NCBI GenBank assembly: GCA_943736015.1
Contig: OX031065.1
Coordinates: 48,524,992-48,588,991, forward strand
Direction of reading: 5' to 3'
Origin: Tridacna crocea
Taxonomy: Eukaryota > Mollusca > Bivalvia > Cardiida > Cardiidae
Length of the DNA: 64,000 nt
In this document: positions 29,100-40,004 of the stretch, one piece after another
Numbering within the stretch: the stretch's first letter is position 1
Layout: every line of letters begins with the position of its first letter
The notes under the pieces: generated by a model
The model's input: only the letters and a program-made list of their open reading frames with translations
Database searches by the model: none
Told to the model about the DNA's origin: nothing
Program-made: the position numbers and the translations under genes

Positions 29100-29593
29100 T
29101 CCATTGGCCTGTTCTGGCACAATGTTCTCTGTTCTGGAATGCTGTTCTGGAATGTGCGAAAGCAATATTTCATAACGCATACACTGTTCTGGAATCATGT
29201 TCTGAATGGAGCATTTTCGGAACAATACCAAAATGAATGTACATTGTCATAATGGCTGGTGCAAGAGCTACTGTCTTAATTGTGTTCGTGGAGCTGCGCG
29301 GAGAGAGTACAGAAGTCTTCAATGCTCCTGTTTATGGTATTTATGTTGTAAAAAAGACATTTGCAAGTTTCGCTATGATGCATCGTGCGTCTTTCAGCCA
29401 TCTTGTATCGCCTGGCAACCGTTCAGCAGGTGGTCTGCACCTTGATTGAGTTAGAACAGTCAGAACATGTTCTGAAAAACATAGAACAGTGTTTCGAAAT
29501 GAATTGGTCTAGAATATGTTCGAAGTGTTCGGAGTAGTGCCCTTCAAAACAGCATTTAATTATTCAGAACAGGTTCTATTTTGTTCCAACGAG
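29100..29593. other. TTCTGGAA/GAACA-rich stretch, nature unclear
   Basis: Repeated TGTTCTGGAA motifs at 29116-29215 and GAACAGT/GAACATG motifs at 29453-29590 could be decayed inverted ends of an element of about 480 bp. Two overlapping short frames inside are not recognised. Confidence 0.3.
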
Positions 29594-29597
29594 GCTC

Positions 29598-29820
29598 ATG
29601 CATGGCTCAATGGTCACGTGTTGAACAAGTGAAGTTATTCAGCAGGTCTGGTTCGCTCCACATCCGAAGTGCTGGGTTCTTTTCTTGTGAGTGGTCTCGG
29701 GAAAAGCCGCTTCGCACCCAAGTCAGATACTGATGAAAACAAAGAGCAAGCGAGTAGTGTCGTCGTAAAAGGACTGCAATAGTGCAGAAAGCGTTGAAAA
29801 CCACAAATCAATCTGTAGCG
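29598..29820 (+). mobile_element. possible tRNA-headed SINE
   Basis: A-box-like TGGCTCAATGG and a B-box-like GGTTCGCTCC about 45 bases on, followed by non-tRNA sequence. Confidence 0.35.
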
Positions 29821-29940
29821 AAAACTTCACGGTATAGTGTCACGTAAGTCTCAATCAATTTTATCGATGCGTTAAAAGATTACCGCAGAGCTTCAGATAA
29901 GAGGGAGTAATAGTACTCTAAATCCATTATTTCTCATCCA

Positions 29941-30014
29941 AAACCCATGTTGTGGGTACTCATTAGAATCGTCTCGATGAGACGATTCTAATGAGTACCC
30001 ATAACATTGGGTTT
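29941..30014. repeat. near-perfect 74-bp palindrome N2
   Basis: TACTCATTAGAATCGTCTC and GAGACGATTCTAATGAGTA pair perfectly across GAT. The outer AAACCCATG/CATTGGGTTT pair has mismatches. Confidence 0.85.
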
Positions 30015-30437
30015 ATTGTAGAATAATTAATATTTGCAATTCTAAACAAAATCACTTCCTCTATCTGAAGCTCTGACTATTTCCCGGAACAAAATCTTGT
30101 GAAAACAAAATTTGAAAACGAATTTCACTGTACATGAAATATGGATACTCATCAATACATTTGTTAGATAATTCGTTGATACATAAGAAGGTATAGCTTT
30201 ACAGAAGTACCGACCGTCACGAACATTTTTTTCCCCTCTTTTTACCATAATGTTCTCAAAAGCTGTCTGCTGGAAGCCGGAAAAGGCCGTCAGAATAAAT
30301 GTAATGGCTTAATGGCTAATGGAGAGGAGTGTATTGATAAACCTCAATTTTCATAAAGATAAAAAGCAGATTATACAGTTTTTATCCGTATTCGTATCAG
30401 ATTTGAAAGACATTTTATCACAAAAGAACAAACGTCT

Positions 30438-30650
30438 CTAACTCTTTACCAGATGACAAAATTTTAGACCGTTCCAAATTGAAAGCATTAGCAGAGGACA
30501 AAATTAAAGCGACTCAGATATTGGAATTTGTTTTGGAAAGGTTAGAAAACATCGTGGGAGAAGGAGAACATGCTGGTTACCAGCATGTTCTCCTTTTCCC
30601 ACAATGTTTTCAAAAGGCCTCTTTCTAGGGGTAGTTGAAAGTCGGGATTG
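30438..30650 (-). mobile_element. MITE-A copy with matched arm change
   Basis: CTAACTCTTTACCAGATGAC at the left. Both hairpin arms carry GAACATG/CATGTTC in place of GAAAATG/CATTTTC. Right end decayed. Confidence 0.85.
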
Positions 30651-30902
30651 ATCGTACATACGATCCCTTATCGAGCCAGGCAATCCAAATAGCACGAGGT
30701 AAGTATAGGTTCGACATGCAATTTTTCACAGACATTTCAGCTGTATACAAATTGCCTCATGCCTCATTGCCATATTTCGTATCCTTCCTGAAAATAAGCA
30801 TCAAAAGGGTTTTCCGTAATTATCTTACTAACTTAATCTTCGGTGAAGTAAACAATGTTCTTTCATCTTTTCTGAAAGTAATGAGTACCCCGCCAATGTC
30901 CG

Positions 30903-31593
30903 GCCAGATGGCATTCTAAAAATACACATTTATCTAATTTGGGCATCCTGGGTACAAAACGGCCTACTTTTCTACTCGACAATCGTTACTTTAAATTTCA
31001 AACAAAAATAAACGTTTACTCAATAAAACGCTACCTGGTGCGATTCATTCAGCAATGATCAGCAGTTAAGAGAAATTTGGAGCTAAAAAAGGCATGATTT
31101 CTCCTCAAACGTATTGTTAAAAGCTATTTTCTCCATTACTACTTTATAGCACGTATTACAACAATTTCCCCAATATTTGGGGGAGTGACGTGTCATATAA
31201 GACGGGTCGAATCTTCGACGAATGTGACATGCGCAGAGAACGCCGCCAAAGTATCTTAATTTGCGCCGTCGTCTTCGACTTTCTTATATGACCCATCACT
31301 AGTCCCGAAAGCGGACTGACTGTAATATTACGCTCTATAAAGTAGCAATGTAGAAAATAGCTTTTATCAACACGTTTGAGGAGAAATGAAACCTGCTTTA
31401 GCTCCAGATTTCTCTAAACTGCTCATCGTAGTGGAGTAAATTGCACGAGGTAGCGTTTTATTGAGTAAACGTTTATTTTAGTTTGAAATTCAAAGTAATG
31501 GTTGTCGCGTAGGAAAGTGATTCGGCTCTGTACCGAGGATGCCCAAATTAGATAGATGAGTATTTATAGAATGCCATCTAGCGGGAGATATTG
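30903..31593. mobile_element. two E copies head to head (690-bp foldback)
   Basis: E1 (30903-31242, plus) and E2 (about 31262-31593, minus) meet at their GCGCAGAGAAC ends. Shared blocks include AAACGTTTACTCAATAAAAC, AGCTATTTTCTCC and CATCCTGGGTAC, inverted in the second half. Confidence 0.75.
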
Positions 31594-31842
31594 TAATTTG
31601 CGCCATTTAAGCGTCATCAAGTTTAGACCTATCTCGCATGTAAAAGACTCTCGGTGCGTCAATGGATTCATTATAAAAAAAAATCTACTCTTTTTTTCGA
31701 AGGAGCGTTTAGCATCATGCATATTCTGAAATACTTTTATAATTTGAATGCATGTATGTTGCATTGCGATTTGTATTTTAGCTCGATAACGTTCAAAAAG
31801 GTATAAGAACACTTCTGATAGGTAGAAATGGTTCTTTTTCAT

Positions 31843-32295
31843 TAACTCTTAACCACACAACCCCTACTTTAACTCATTACCAAACGACAAAATTTTAGAC
31901 TTGTCCAAATTGAAAGCATTTGCAGACGACAAAATAAAAGTGACTGAAAATTTGAAATTTGTTTTGTGGAAGGTAGAAAACATTGTGGGAAAAGGAGAAA
32001 ATGCTGGTTACCAGCATTTTCTCCTTTTCCCACAATGCTTTCTAAAGGCTTCTTTCTCAGGGGCGTCAAAAGTTGGGATTGTGTGGTAATGGGTTAAACA
32101 AGCCTGAGAAAAAGGCCTTTTGAAAACATTGTGCGAAAATGAGAAAAGGCTGGTAACCAGCATTTTCTCCTTATCCTAAAATTTTTTCTACCCTTCTCAA
32201 AACAAATTTCATATTTTGAGCCACATTTATATTGTCGTCTGCAAATGCTTTCCATTTTGACCAGTCTAATCTTTTGTCGTTCGATAATGAGTTAA
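31843..32295 (+). mobile_element. MITE-A copy interrupted by another MITE-A
   Basis: Left 26 bases TTAACTCTTAACCACACAAC to TACTT, then the inner copy, then CAAGCCTGAGAAAAAGGCC through the hairpin to GATAATGAGTTAA. Confidence 0.9.
31869..32097 (-). mobile_element. nested MITE-A copy, 229 bp
   Basis: TTAACTCATTACCAAACGAC to GTGTGGTAATGGGTTAA, near-consensus hairpin. Inserted 26 bases inside the outer copy. Confidence 0.95.
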
Positions 32296-32504
32296 CTCAA
32301 TATTTTAGGCTTGTCCAAATCGAAAGCATTTCCAGAGGACAAAAAAGTGACTGAAAATTTGGGATTTGTTTTGTGAAAGGTAGAAAACATTGTGGGAAAA
32401 GGAGAAAATGCTGGTTACCAGCATTTTCTCCTTTTCCCACAATGTTTTCTAAAGGCTTCTTTCTCAGGGGCGTCAAAAGTAGAGATTGTGTGGTAACGAA
32501 TTAA
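32292..32504 (-). mobile_element. MITE-A copy sharing a TTAA with its neighbour
   Basis: Starts at the TTAA that ends the outer copy. About 14 bases of its left end (TTACCAAACGACAA) are deleted. Perfect hairpin, right end GGTAACGAATTAA. Confidence 0.9.
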
Positions 32505-32761
32505 CAAACAAAATAAAAGGGTGAGTGTCTTTGGGGTGATTAACAGGAAATAAATATCAAGAAAACTACATATAATTATTAAAAAGAGAAAACCGCAGCA
32601 GAAACTGAAATCAGAGGGTGATTCTAACAAATAATAAACACAAAAATGATCATTGATTTTAGCTTTTAGCGTTTGATAATCATCTTAATCCTTCGCCTAA
32701 CAATCCTAGCTTTTATCCCTTCTCCTGCTGAATAACTAAAATGAAATTTTCAATTCGATAT

Positions 32762-32946
32762 TTAAAACCCAAATGGATAATAATTGTTATTTCAAAGTTA
32801 TGTTTTAGGGAATAATATCTTATCCTCTCCTTATCGGACAGTGTAGGTCCAAGATCACACTGCACGTTCTGTGCAGTCTGATCTTGATCTACACTGTCCG
32901 CAAAATGTCAGGGAGTCGCACCTACATGTACCAGCCTAAGGGTTAA
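32762..32946 (-). mobile_element. MITE-B copy
   Basis: TTAAAACCCAAATGG to CAGCCTAAGGGTTAA. Hairpin CAGTGTAGGTCCAAGATCA ... TGATCTTGATCTACACTG. Confidence 0.8.
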
Positions 32947-33085
32947 CGACCCTGGGAAAGAGTGTTTTTTTTTTAAATGCTAAAAAGTAAGAAAATGCTC
33001 ATTACCAGCATTTTCTTCTTCTTTTTTACAATTTTCCAATCCTTCACCCTTTATGAAATGATCCCTTGGTTTTTTTTTTAACCCT
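32943..33085 (+). mobile_element. decayed MITE-A
   Basis: GTTAACGACCCTGGGAAAGA, one hairpin arm ACCAGCATTTTCTTC. It begins at the TTAA that ends the B copy. Confidence 0.5.
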
Positions 33086-33100
33086 GATTGAGATTCCCTT

Positions 33101-33329
33101 TTAACCCTTTCCCAAACAATCCCTGGTTTTTACAGGTCTGAAATAGTAGCCTTTTGAAAACATTGTGGGAAAAGGAGAAAATGCTTGTAACCAACATTTT
33201 CTCCTTTTCCCACAATGTTTTCCACCCTATCATAGACAGAAATTATCTTTTCAGCAAGAGTTGAATTGTCGTCTGCAAATGCTTTCAATTTGGTCTAGTC
33301 CAAAAATTTGTCGTTTGGGAAAGGGTTAA
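33101..33329 (+). mobile_element. MITE-A copy, CCCTTTCCC subtype
   Basis: TTAACCCTTTCCCAAACAAT to GTTTGGGAAAGGGTTAA. The hairpin loop region is changed (GCTTGTAACCAAC). Confidence 0.93.
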
Positions 33330-33334
33330 ACGTC

Positions 33335-33520
33335 ATGCAATATGGGGAAATACTTGTAACTAGATTTTTTTTTTATTTTTTCTTGCAATATCTTCTGCAT
33401 GGTCTATGACACTTCAATCAACGGACCCATCTATTTAATATGTTTTATGAGTTGAATTCGTGTGACAAAGATCTAATCCTATGAGAGGTTATTTAATGAG
33501 ACGGAAACAACATGTTTGTT
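33335..33520 (+). repeat. duplicated segment, copy 1 (no SINE)
   Basis: Shares GGAAATACTTGTAACTAG, ATATCTTCTGCAT, ATGACACTTCAATCAA and ATGTTTTATGAGTTGA with 33835-34310. No SINE inside. Confidence 0.7.
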
Positions 33521-33834
33521 TCAGAAACGCTGTTTCATCAGAAAACCGCATTTTCCCTCTGTCGATAATTTCAGATCCAGAAATTAGATTGAATGCTCTT
33601 TGTAGCTCGGTCTTTGTCTATATTATACCCAAGTACAATAACAATTTCCTTATAAAGTGAAGAGATTAAAGCAACGTTTCCGGGGAAAATACATAAAAAG
33701 TGAAATCAACATTAATACTTATAACTAGATTTATTCTTTTTTATGACGTCTTCACAAAACGACAGATTTTTACACTTTACCAAGTTAAACGCATTCGTTA
33801 TTTTACCACGATAAGCATTTCTTTTAAAACTTCC

Positions 33835-34310
33835 TGATATAGGAGGAAATACTAGTAACCAATTATTTTAAAAACATTTTTGCTATATCTTCCACATTTT
33901 CTATGACATTTCAATCAATCGACCGATGATTAATGGTTAGTTGGTTGTATTGGTGTTTAATGCCACTTTAACAGCTAGGGTCATATCATGGCAGTCGGTG
34001 ACGCACATATGTTTCCTGGCTTTCTCACACTAGTACTAACACAACTTTCTTTCCAAAGCCATCGACCACTTTTCTCACATGCTTCAGCAGAGGTGAGAGG
34101 CGAAAATACGCCGGAAAGAAAGTTCGCCTCAACCGGGTATCGGACTCACAACAACCAGGTCATGAGTCCGACTCGCACACCACTGAGCCACCCGGGCGGG
34201 CTCCATATTTAATGTGTTTTATGAGTTGAGTTTGGTATTGTCGTCGGACAAAGACCTCACTTTATGAGAAATTACCGGGTATTTAATGAAACGGAAATAA
34301 TATGTGTTAG
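33835..34310 (+). repeat. duplicated segment, copy 2 (with SINE)
   Basis: Same blocks as 33335-33520, split after CAATCGACCGATGATTAATG and resuming at ATATTTAATGTGTTTTATGA. Confidence 0.7.
33935..34203 (-). mobile_element. tRNA-headed SINE
   Basis: On minus: GGGTGGCTCAGTGGTGTGCG (A box), GTGAGTCCGATACCCGG (B box), body with GAAAGAAAGTTG, tail AACACCAATACAACCAACTA. Confidence 0.75.
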
Positions 34311-34451
34311 AATATCCGGGGGGAACCAGGAAGGAGACGTCAATCGCAGAGGACAGAAAAGCAAAGGTCAATAATAAGGTAGTTGAGGCAGGTGAGGCAG
34401 GGAATTGATTACTCGAATGGGATGTACCATAAACATGGCTCACAAGAAGAT

Positions 34452-34909
34452 ATAGAGGATATTTGTTATTTTTCGGTGAAAGATCGAAATTTATTTCATC
34501 GAGTGGACACCATCGGTAATATTTTCACGACTGGCGCAGCCACTCGTGAAAATATACCGATGGTGTTCACGAGATGAAATAATTTCGATCTTTCACCGAA
34601 AAAAATCAAATATTCTATTTATTTCATGCTTTTAACCCTTTCTAGGAGGAGCTTTATCAAAATCCAGTACAATTCCTTTCGTTATTCCCCGTGGCGCACC
34701 CCTCCCGCATAGCAACGCATTACAATATTACGTCAAGCGCGAGAAATCTAAGATATATGACGTCATATTTCCCATCTGGTTGTGAGGCACGCGCAATTTA
34801 CCTAGTCAACAAGAACGTGAAAATCGGTATTTTCACTGGTGGTACCAGTGTAAGATCGAAAAATGTTTTCACTGCTATTTCTCGATATCCTACCAGAAAG
34901 CATGAAATA
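34452..34909 (+). mobile_element. repeat C copy, full length
   Basis: Hairpin 34473-34603, CRE TGACGTCA at 34758-34765, end ACCAGAAAGCATGAAATAA. Confidence 0.85.
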
Positions 34910-34911
34910 AA

Positions 34912-35408
34912 GTTGTATATAATTGGAGAAGGAAGTCATTAAAGACATTGCTGTAGTTTTGCACTAACATGCATCACTTTGCCGTATGCAGTTAGAAGAT
35001 ACAATTGCTCTTTACTTTAAAATGAGAACATTTGAAATGTAAAGCCCGAATTTAGAAGATATTAGAAAGAGACGTAGACCTACGAGGGTTATACATATTG
35101 TGAAGGCGGTAAAAAGATGCGAAATGCTGAATCAAGCTCAGTGCAGTCACTCTACAAATTACCTATCATTTTTTTTTTGTTCTGTCAACACGGATATAAT
35201 TAAGGTGATCAGCTAAAATACACTAAAAAAGGAACACCTGTTTTTCAGGATTGCAGTTAATTACATTTGTTTGTCTGTCATTTCGAAGATGATGTCTGTT
35301 TAATACATATAATGACATATCGATTTACAAACTTTTCCCCAGCTATCTAGAGAAATCACTTGATCAGACAGCAACTATTGGATTAAACAGCTTTACATGC
35401 TACTGAGC
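34912..35408. other. no recognised feature
   Basis: No gene or repeat partner seen. Confidence 0.5.
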
Positions 35409-35530
35409 TTGAACTTTTTACCAAATGACAAATCTTTGCGATGGTCGGAATTGACAGCATTCACTAGGACAAATTAAATACTGCTCAAACCGGTCAACTT
35501 TGTCAGTGATAAGATAAAAAACAGTGAAAA
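35409..35530 (-). mobile_element. MITE-A left-end fragment
   Basis: CTTTTTACCAAATGACAAAT and a decayed internal part up to the lost hairpin. Confidence 0.4.
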
Positions 35531-35616
35531 CAAGGGTAGGATATTTCATATTTAGAGTTAATGGCTCCGACGAGACTTACATCTTCAGGGCCTGTCTTTA
35601 TTTATATCATCTTTTG

Positions 35617-35943
35617 CGTTGTTTTCAGGTCTTTATTTCAATATACCTTTCTCAAATCAAACAACTCAACACTTTAATGCTGTTACTAAGAGACTTTATT
35701 GGTAGAGGACCGAACTGTGTGGTGAATACAAACCAGCTGTGCATACATGTATTCAACACAATCTGTATAACTATTAATTGCTTAATGCGTAATTATCATA
35801 TTTTTAACTAAGTCAAAGCTTGCCAAGACGACAACAGGGCGGAATTTCATAATGCCTAGTTCTATTAATTTGAAATATATTATAAAATCCTCTATCAATT
35901 TTACGAAACTTTTCAAGGGCTTTTAAAATAACCTTCTCATCTT
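35617..35943 (+). repeat. duplicated segment, empty-site copy
   Basis: ACACTTTAATGCTGTTACTA to AACCTTCTCATCTTTCA matches 37740-38247. It carries a plain TTAA at 35782-35785 where the second copy has a MITE-A. Confidence 0.85.
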
Positions 35944-36299
35944 TCAATGAATGCAACATTTAAAGAATTTAAATCACACTTATAGGCCAGCAAGACTCTT
36001 ATTTGCCAATTAAATGACAATGATATACCAAATTCAGAGTAACGTACTAGTATTATTTCGGCTACGGTGAGCCCATGCCACAAATGATTCAGACAACATC
36101 GTACACTTGTTACAACTTTCCGATGTGCAGAAAATACATTGGAAAACCAGAGATTGCATGACATTCTCCTTTTTGTGAATTTCAAAGACATAAAACCGCA
36201 TTACAAATAACGACAAGCTCCCCTGTTTTGGGGTTGTTTTTCAGCCGACATTTTCGGAAATGGAAGACCAACACATTTTCTCTTCAGAGTTAGTGGCTT

Positions 36300-36435
36300 T
36301 GAATATGAAGTTTTCTACCCGTGGAAAAAGAGAATATGCGTGTTACCACAATTTTCTGCTTCTCCCGTCACTGTTTCAAAGGCCATTCTATCCAGGGCCG
36401 TTTAACGTCGGACCTGTTCGGTAAACAATTAACAG
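36300..36435. mobile_element. decayed MITE-A
   Basis: GAAGTTTTCTACCCGTGG, GTTACCACAATTTTCTGCTT and GGCCGTTTAACGTCGGACC are recognisable but strongly altered. Confidence 0.4.
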
Positions 36436-36451
36436 TCGAAAGAATTTTTTG

Positions 36452-36640
36452 AGTCGCCTGGTTGCGGAGCAACCAGGCTCTCATTGTTATCACACTGATC
36501 TATGGGGTGACGTAAGCATATTTCCGGCCTTGTACTGCTTCCTGTCCCAAGTTCCGGTTTGCGAGATGAAATATAGTTTTGTAATTATTCATCGAACAGG
36601 TCAGTTTTTTTTTCTTCTAACACATTACCAGGCGACTCTC
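36452..36640. mobile_element. short element with GAGTCGCCTGGT ends
   Basis: GAGTCGCCTGGTTGC at the left and ACATTACCAGGCGACTC at the right are inverted repeats of about 12 bases. The interior is not recognised. Confidence 0.4.
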
Positions 36641-36740
36641 GGGACTATCAGTCCTTTGATTTAAGATAGATACGGTACTCTAAACGTCCACCAGTACTTG
36701 GATGGTATGTAAGAGTTTTCTATCCTTTACAAGCCATGGT

Positions 36741-36940
36741 GTGGATATCGCTTCACCCTTTACCTGATATGCCAATTTGAGGCTCTTCCATTTCAGCAGC
36801 AAATAAAGATATGATGTCAAAAATATGGACAAATGAGGATACGAATATCTGATTGAGTGGAAAACATTGTGGGAAAAGGAGAAATTGCTGTTTGTTGTTA
36901 ATACGTCAAAATGAGTATCTATGGAGTAAATGGCTAAGGG
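36741..36940. mobile_element. decayed MITE-A, GAGTATCTATGGAGTAAA subfamily
   Basis: CACCCTTTACCTGATATGCC and GAGTATCTATGGAGTAAATG ends. Only one hairpin arm remains. Confidence 0.6.
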
Positions 36941-36993
36941 TAGCTGCTGCAACATTTTCGTCAAATGCAAATTCCAGTCCCTGCAAATTGTGA

Positions 36994-37305
36994 TTGATTG
37001 ATTATTTTCGTTTATTTATCGTCGCTACCGGTTGCCCATCTGAGCGAAGCCCCCAGAAGACGGTTAGTTGTTACGGGGGATAGTGCAAAGATACAGGACG
37101 AAACTACTGAGAATTCCGCCTGGTTCTTTAACGTGCTCGGTGTTTAGCACCGTCACACGGGACCTCGGTTTAACGTCTCATCCGAAAGACTATTAGTAAT
37201 TTTTAGTTGACCAGCCGGGGACTCGAACCCACAACCTGTAGAGACCCGAAACATTGTGTTCACGAGTCCTACGCTCTACCTACTGAGCTAATCGGCCGGT
37301 TAAGC
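36994..37305 (-). mobile_element. complete tRNA-headed SINE with 11-bp target duplication
   Basis: On minus: GATTAGCTCAGTAGGTAGAG (A box), GGTTGTGGGTTCGAGTCCCC (B box), then GGATGAGACGTTAAACCGAG GTCC, which resembles central domains shared by many animal SINEs (from memory), and a GATTGATTATT-like tail. Target duplication GCAAATTGTGA (36983-36993) and GCAATTTGTGA (37306-37316), one mismatch. Confidence 0.85.
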
Positions 37306-37349
37306 GCAATTTGTGAGGAGAGGGACCCCAGTTTTGTATGACACTGCTG

Positions 37350-37700
37350 TTAAGGTAAGACCTGTGTAATGCACTTTCGGTGAAAATTCTAATTGGTTGA
37401 TAAATAAGGATTTATGCAGAAATAATATTTTTGCTCATTTCTAACGGATCAGAAATTCCGTTTATGTCTATCTTGAAATTATTTTTTGATCCTTTAGTTA
37501 CTTTTCTGAAAAGGGAGGTAATTATTATCTCTTTTTGAATTGAGAATATAGTGGTTTTAGATTTATAAATGATAATTCAAAGAAGGAAAAAATGAGTCGG
37601 TGAAAGTAGTTCAATAATACTCATTTTTAATTATAGCTAATTTTGCAGGATGATATTTTAGTGGAAATAGCTGTTTTCCATTACACAGGTCTTACCTTAA
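37350..37700 (+). mobile_element. MITE-G copy G1, TTAA ends
   Basis: TTAAGGTAAGACCTGTGTAA and TTACACAGGTCTTACCTTAA are perfect inverted ends. 351 bp. Confidence 0.9.
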
Positions 37701-37739
37701 ATGTCCCAGATGAGTACCAGAGCCTAAGGTACTTATGTC

Positions 37740-38247
37740 TTAGCTATACCTTTCTCAAATAAAAAAACCCAACACTTTAATGCTGTTACCAAGAGACTTT
37801 ATTGGTAGAGGACCGAACTGTGTGGTGAATACAAAGCAGCTGTGCATACATGTATTCAAGACAATCTATATAACTATTAAATGCTTAACCCATTACCACA
37901 CAATCCCTACTTTTGACACCCCTGAGAAAGAAGCCTTTAGAAAACACTGTGGGAAAAGAAGAAAATGCTGGTAACCAGCATTTTCTCCTTTTCCCACAAT
38001 GTTTTCTACTCTTCAAAAAACAAATTCCACATTTTCAGTCACTTTTATTTTGTCGTCTGCAAATGCTTTCGATTTGGACAAGCCTAAAATGTTGTCGTTT
38101 GGTAATGAGTTAACGCGTAATTATCAAATTTTTAAGAAAGTCAAAGCTTTCATAATGCCTAGTTCTATTAATTTGAAATATGTTATAAAATCCCGTATCA
38201 ATTTTTACGAATCTTTTCAAGGTCTTTTATAATAGCTTTCCCATCTT
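37740..38247 (+). repeat. duplicated segment, filled-site copy
   Basis: Second copy of 35617-35943, split by the MITE-A at 37885-38113 exactly at TTAA (ATGCTTAA | TTAACGCGTAATTATC). A block of about 26 bases present in copy 1 (GCCAAGACGACAACAGGG) is missing here. Confidence 0.85.
37885..38113 (+). mobile_element. MITE-A copy with a known empty site
   Basis: TTAACCCATTACCACACAAT to GTTTGGTAATGAGTTAA, 229 bp, TTAA duplicated. Hairpin nearly consensus. Confidence 0.96.
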
Positions 38248-38608
38248 TTACAGTTAAAGATAGAATTTTTCTTCTACAAGAAAACATTTTCCTTATTCCT
38301 GTAATGTTAATTTTTTGCAGCGAAGCTTAACAGTCTCCGGTGGTTTCGCACAGTGACCAGAACAGCACACATGACTGGAAAAATGCATGACATCAGTACC
38401 TCAATTCAATTAAATATGAGGACCTTTTTTATGGTATTAAATATATAGTTCTATACATTACTTACACGAATTTCAGGTACGACTTTAACCATGACCGAAG
38501 GAGAAAATGGTCTGATAACCACGATGTTTTCGGCAGTGAAACGAAATCAGTCTTCAATAGGTGGTAACGGATGGGTAAAAAAAAAACATGTTACTAAGTG
38601 CTACATAC

Positions 38609-38959
38609 CATTATCTCCCGCTAGATGGCATTTTATAAATACTCATCTAACTAATTTGGGCATCCTGGGTACAGAACCGAACCACTTTCCTACGCGACAA
38701 CCGTTACTTTGAATTTTAAACTAAAATAAACGTTTACTCAATAAAACGCTACCTCGTGCGATTCACTCAGCTATGATCAGCAGTTTAGAGAAATCTGGGG
38801 CTAAAACAGGCCTGATTTTTCCTCAAACGTATTGATAAAAAACATTATCTCCATTGCTACTTTATAGCGCGTATTACTACAGTCTGTCCGATATCGGAGC
38901 AAGTGATGCGCCATATAAGACAGGTCGAATCTTCGAAGAATATAGTATGCGCAGACAAC
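38609..38959 (+). mobile_element. element E3, 11-bp target duplication
   Basis: From CATTATCTCCCGCTAGATGG to ATGCGCAGACAAC. Target duplication GTGCTACATAC at 38598-38608 and 38960-38970. No terminal inverted repeats. Confidence 0.88.
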
Positions 38960-38970
38960 GTGCTACATAC

Positions 38971-39370
38971 TTGTTTCGAACTGTTGTTCACAATGTCTTA
39001 TCTCTCAGATTAATTTTAAAGAAGCACATGTGTTTTTAACTTTTTATGTATAATAATACTTAATTTCTGAACTGACTTTAAATTTATGGTGTTTTATGGC
39101 GTATCGACAGCTAAGGTCATTTAGCCCGCAATAAAGAATGTAATTTCTGTTTCTATATTTGTTCCGGTTACTATAAGAAGACTTTCTATGTTTAGCGTCT
39201 GAATGAATTAAAGACAAAACAACAACAACAACAATAGCGATAACAACAGATTTCAGTTCGTACTAAGCTGTAAGCCTGCGACATTTATTCTCTCAAAATG
39301 GCCACAAAAATTTGCCCATCTACCGACCAGTAGCCCAAAATACGCAAATATAAGCATAGAAAATCAGCTG
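38971..39370. other. no recognised feature
   Basis: A (CAA)n-like run at 39217-39238. No gene seen. Confidence 0.5.
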
Positions 39371-39371
39371 T

Positions 39372-39598
39372 GAACCTCTTATGACGACTTTTAAGCCCCT
39401 AGAAAAAAAGCCTTTTGAAAACATTGTGGGAAAAGGAGAAAATGCTGCTAGGCAGCATTTTCTCCTTTTTCCACAATGTTTTTTTTTTTTTTACCATATC
39501 AAGGAAAAATTGCAACAGGTGAACCGCATTGAAATTGTCGCCTGCAAATGCTTTTGATTTGGACAAGGCTAAATTGTTTTCGTCTGGCAAAAGGTTAA
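39372..39598 (+). mobile_element. MITE-A copy with changed loop
   Basis: The hairpin centre is GCTGCTAGGCAGC in place of GCTGGTAACCAGC, changed in both arms. Right end GTCTGGCAAAAGGTTAA. Left end decayed. Confidence 0.8.
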
Positions 39599-39816
39599 CC
39601 AGACGACATAGATATGTTGATTTGAAAGCATGCGCAGTTCTCAGAAAAATTACACGCGACTCGTATTTTCAGATTTGTTTTGGAGAAGTTATAGAACATT
39701 CTGTAAAAGAACAAAATCATGTTTCCAGCATGTTTTCCTTTTTTCGCCATTTTTTTTTTTCAAAAGCATTCTTTCTCGTGGTCGTAAAGTTCCAGAATGC
39801 TTGGTAAAGAGCTAAT
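39595..39816 (-). mobile_element. diverged MITE-A abutting the previous copy
   Basis: TTAACCAGACGACATAGA at the shared TTAA, inner TTTGAAAGCATGCGCAG, right GCTTGGTAAAGAGCTAA. The hairpin is badly decayed. Confidence 0.6.
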
Positions 39817-40004
39817 TAGCTTTCTATAAATGATACTTTTACGACCTTGGAATAGAAGGTTTATGAACATTGCATTTTCTTTTTTCCAAATTCTTTTTCT
39901 ACATTTTTCGACTGGAAAATGCCAGTAGTCCTTAATGCCATGACTACAACCAGGAAGGTATTGGGAGGGGGGAAGGGAAGGGAGGAGGGTGAGGGTGAAG
40001 GGGA

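Noticed and set aside
29206-29449. Two overlapping frames at 29.2-29.45 kb
   Set aside because: Both frames are open over the same bases, neither is recognisable, and the stretch lies between repeat ends.
34691-34942. Recurring frame MTSYFP ... SCEARAIYL ... FTAISRYP in repeat C
   Set aside because: Broken in several copies (for example 12617-13018) and explained by repeat similarity. No sign of coding constraint seen.
37210-37300. Possible tRNA gene (minus)
   Set aside because: The A and B boxes belong to a SINE head with the SINE body and target duplications around it. No mature tRNA fold or normal 3' end was seen.
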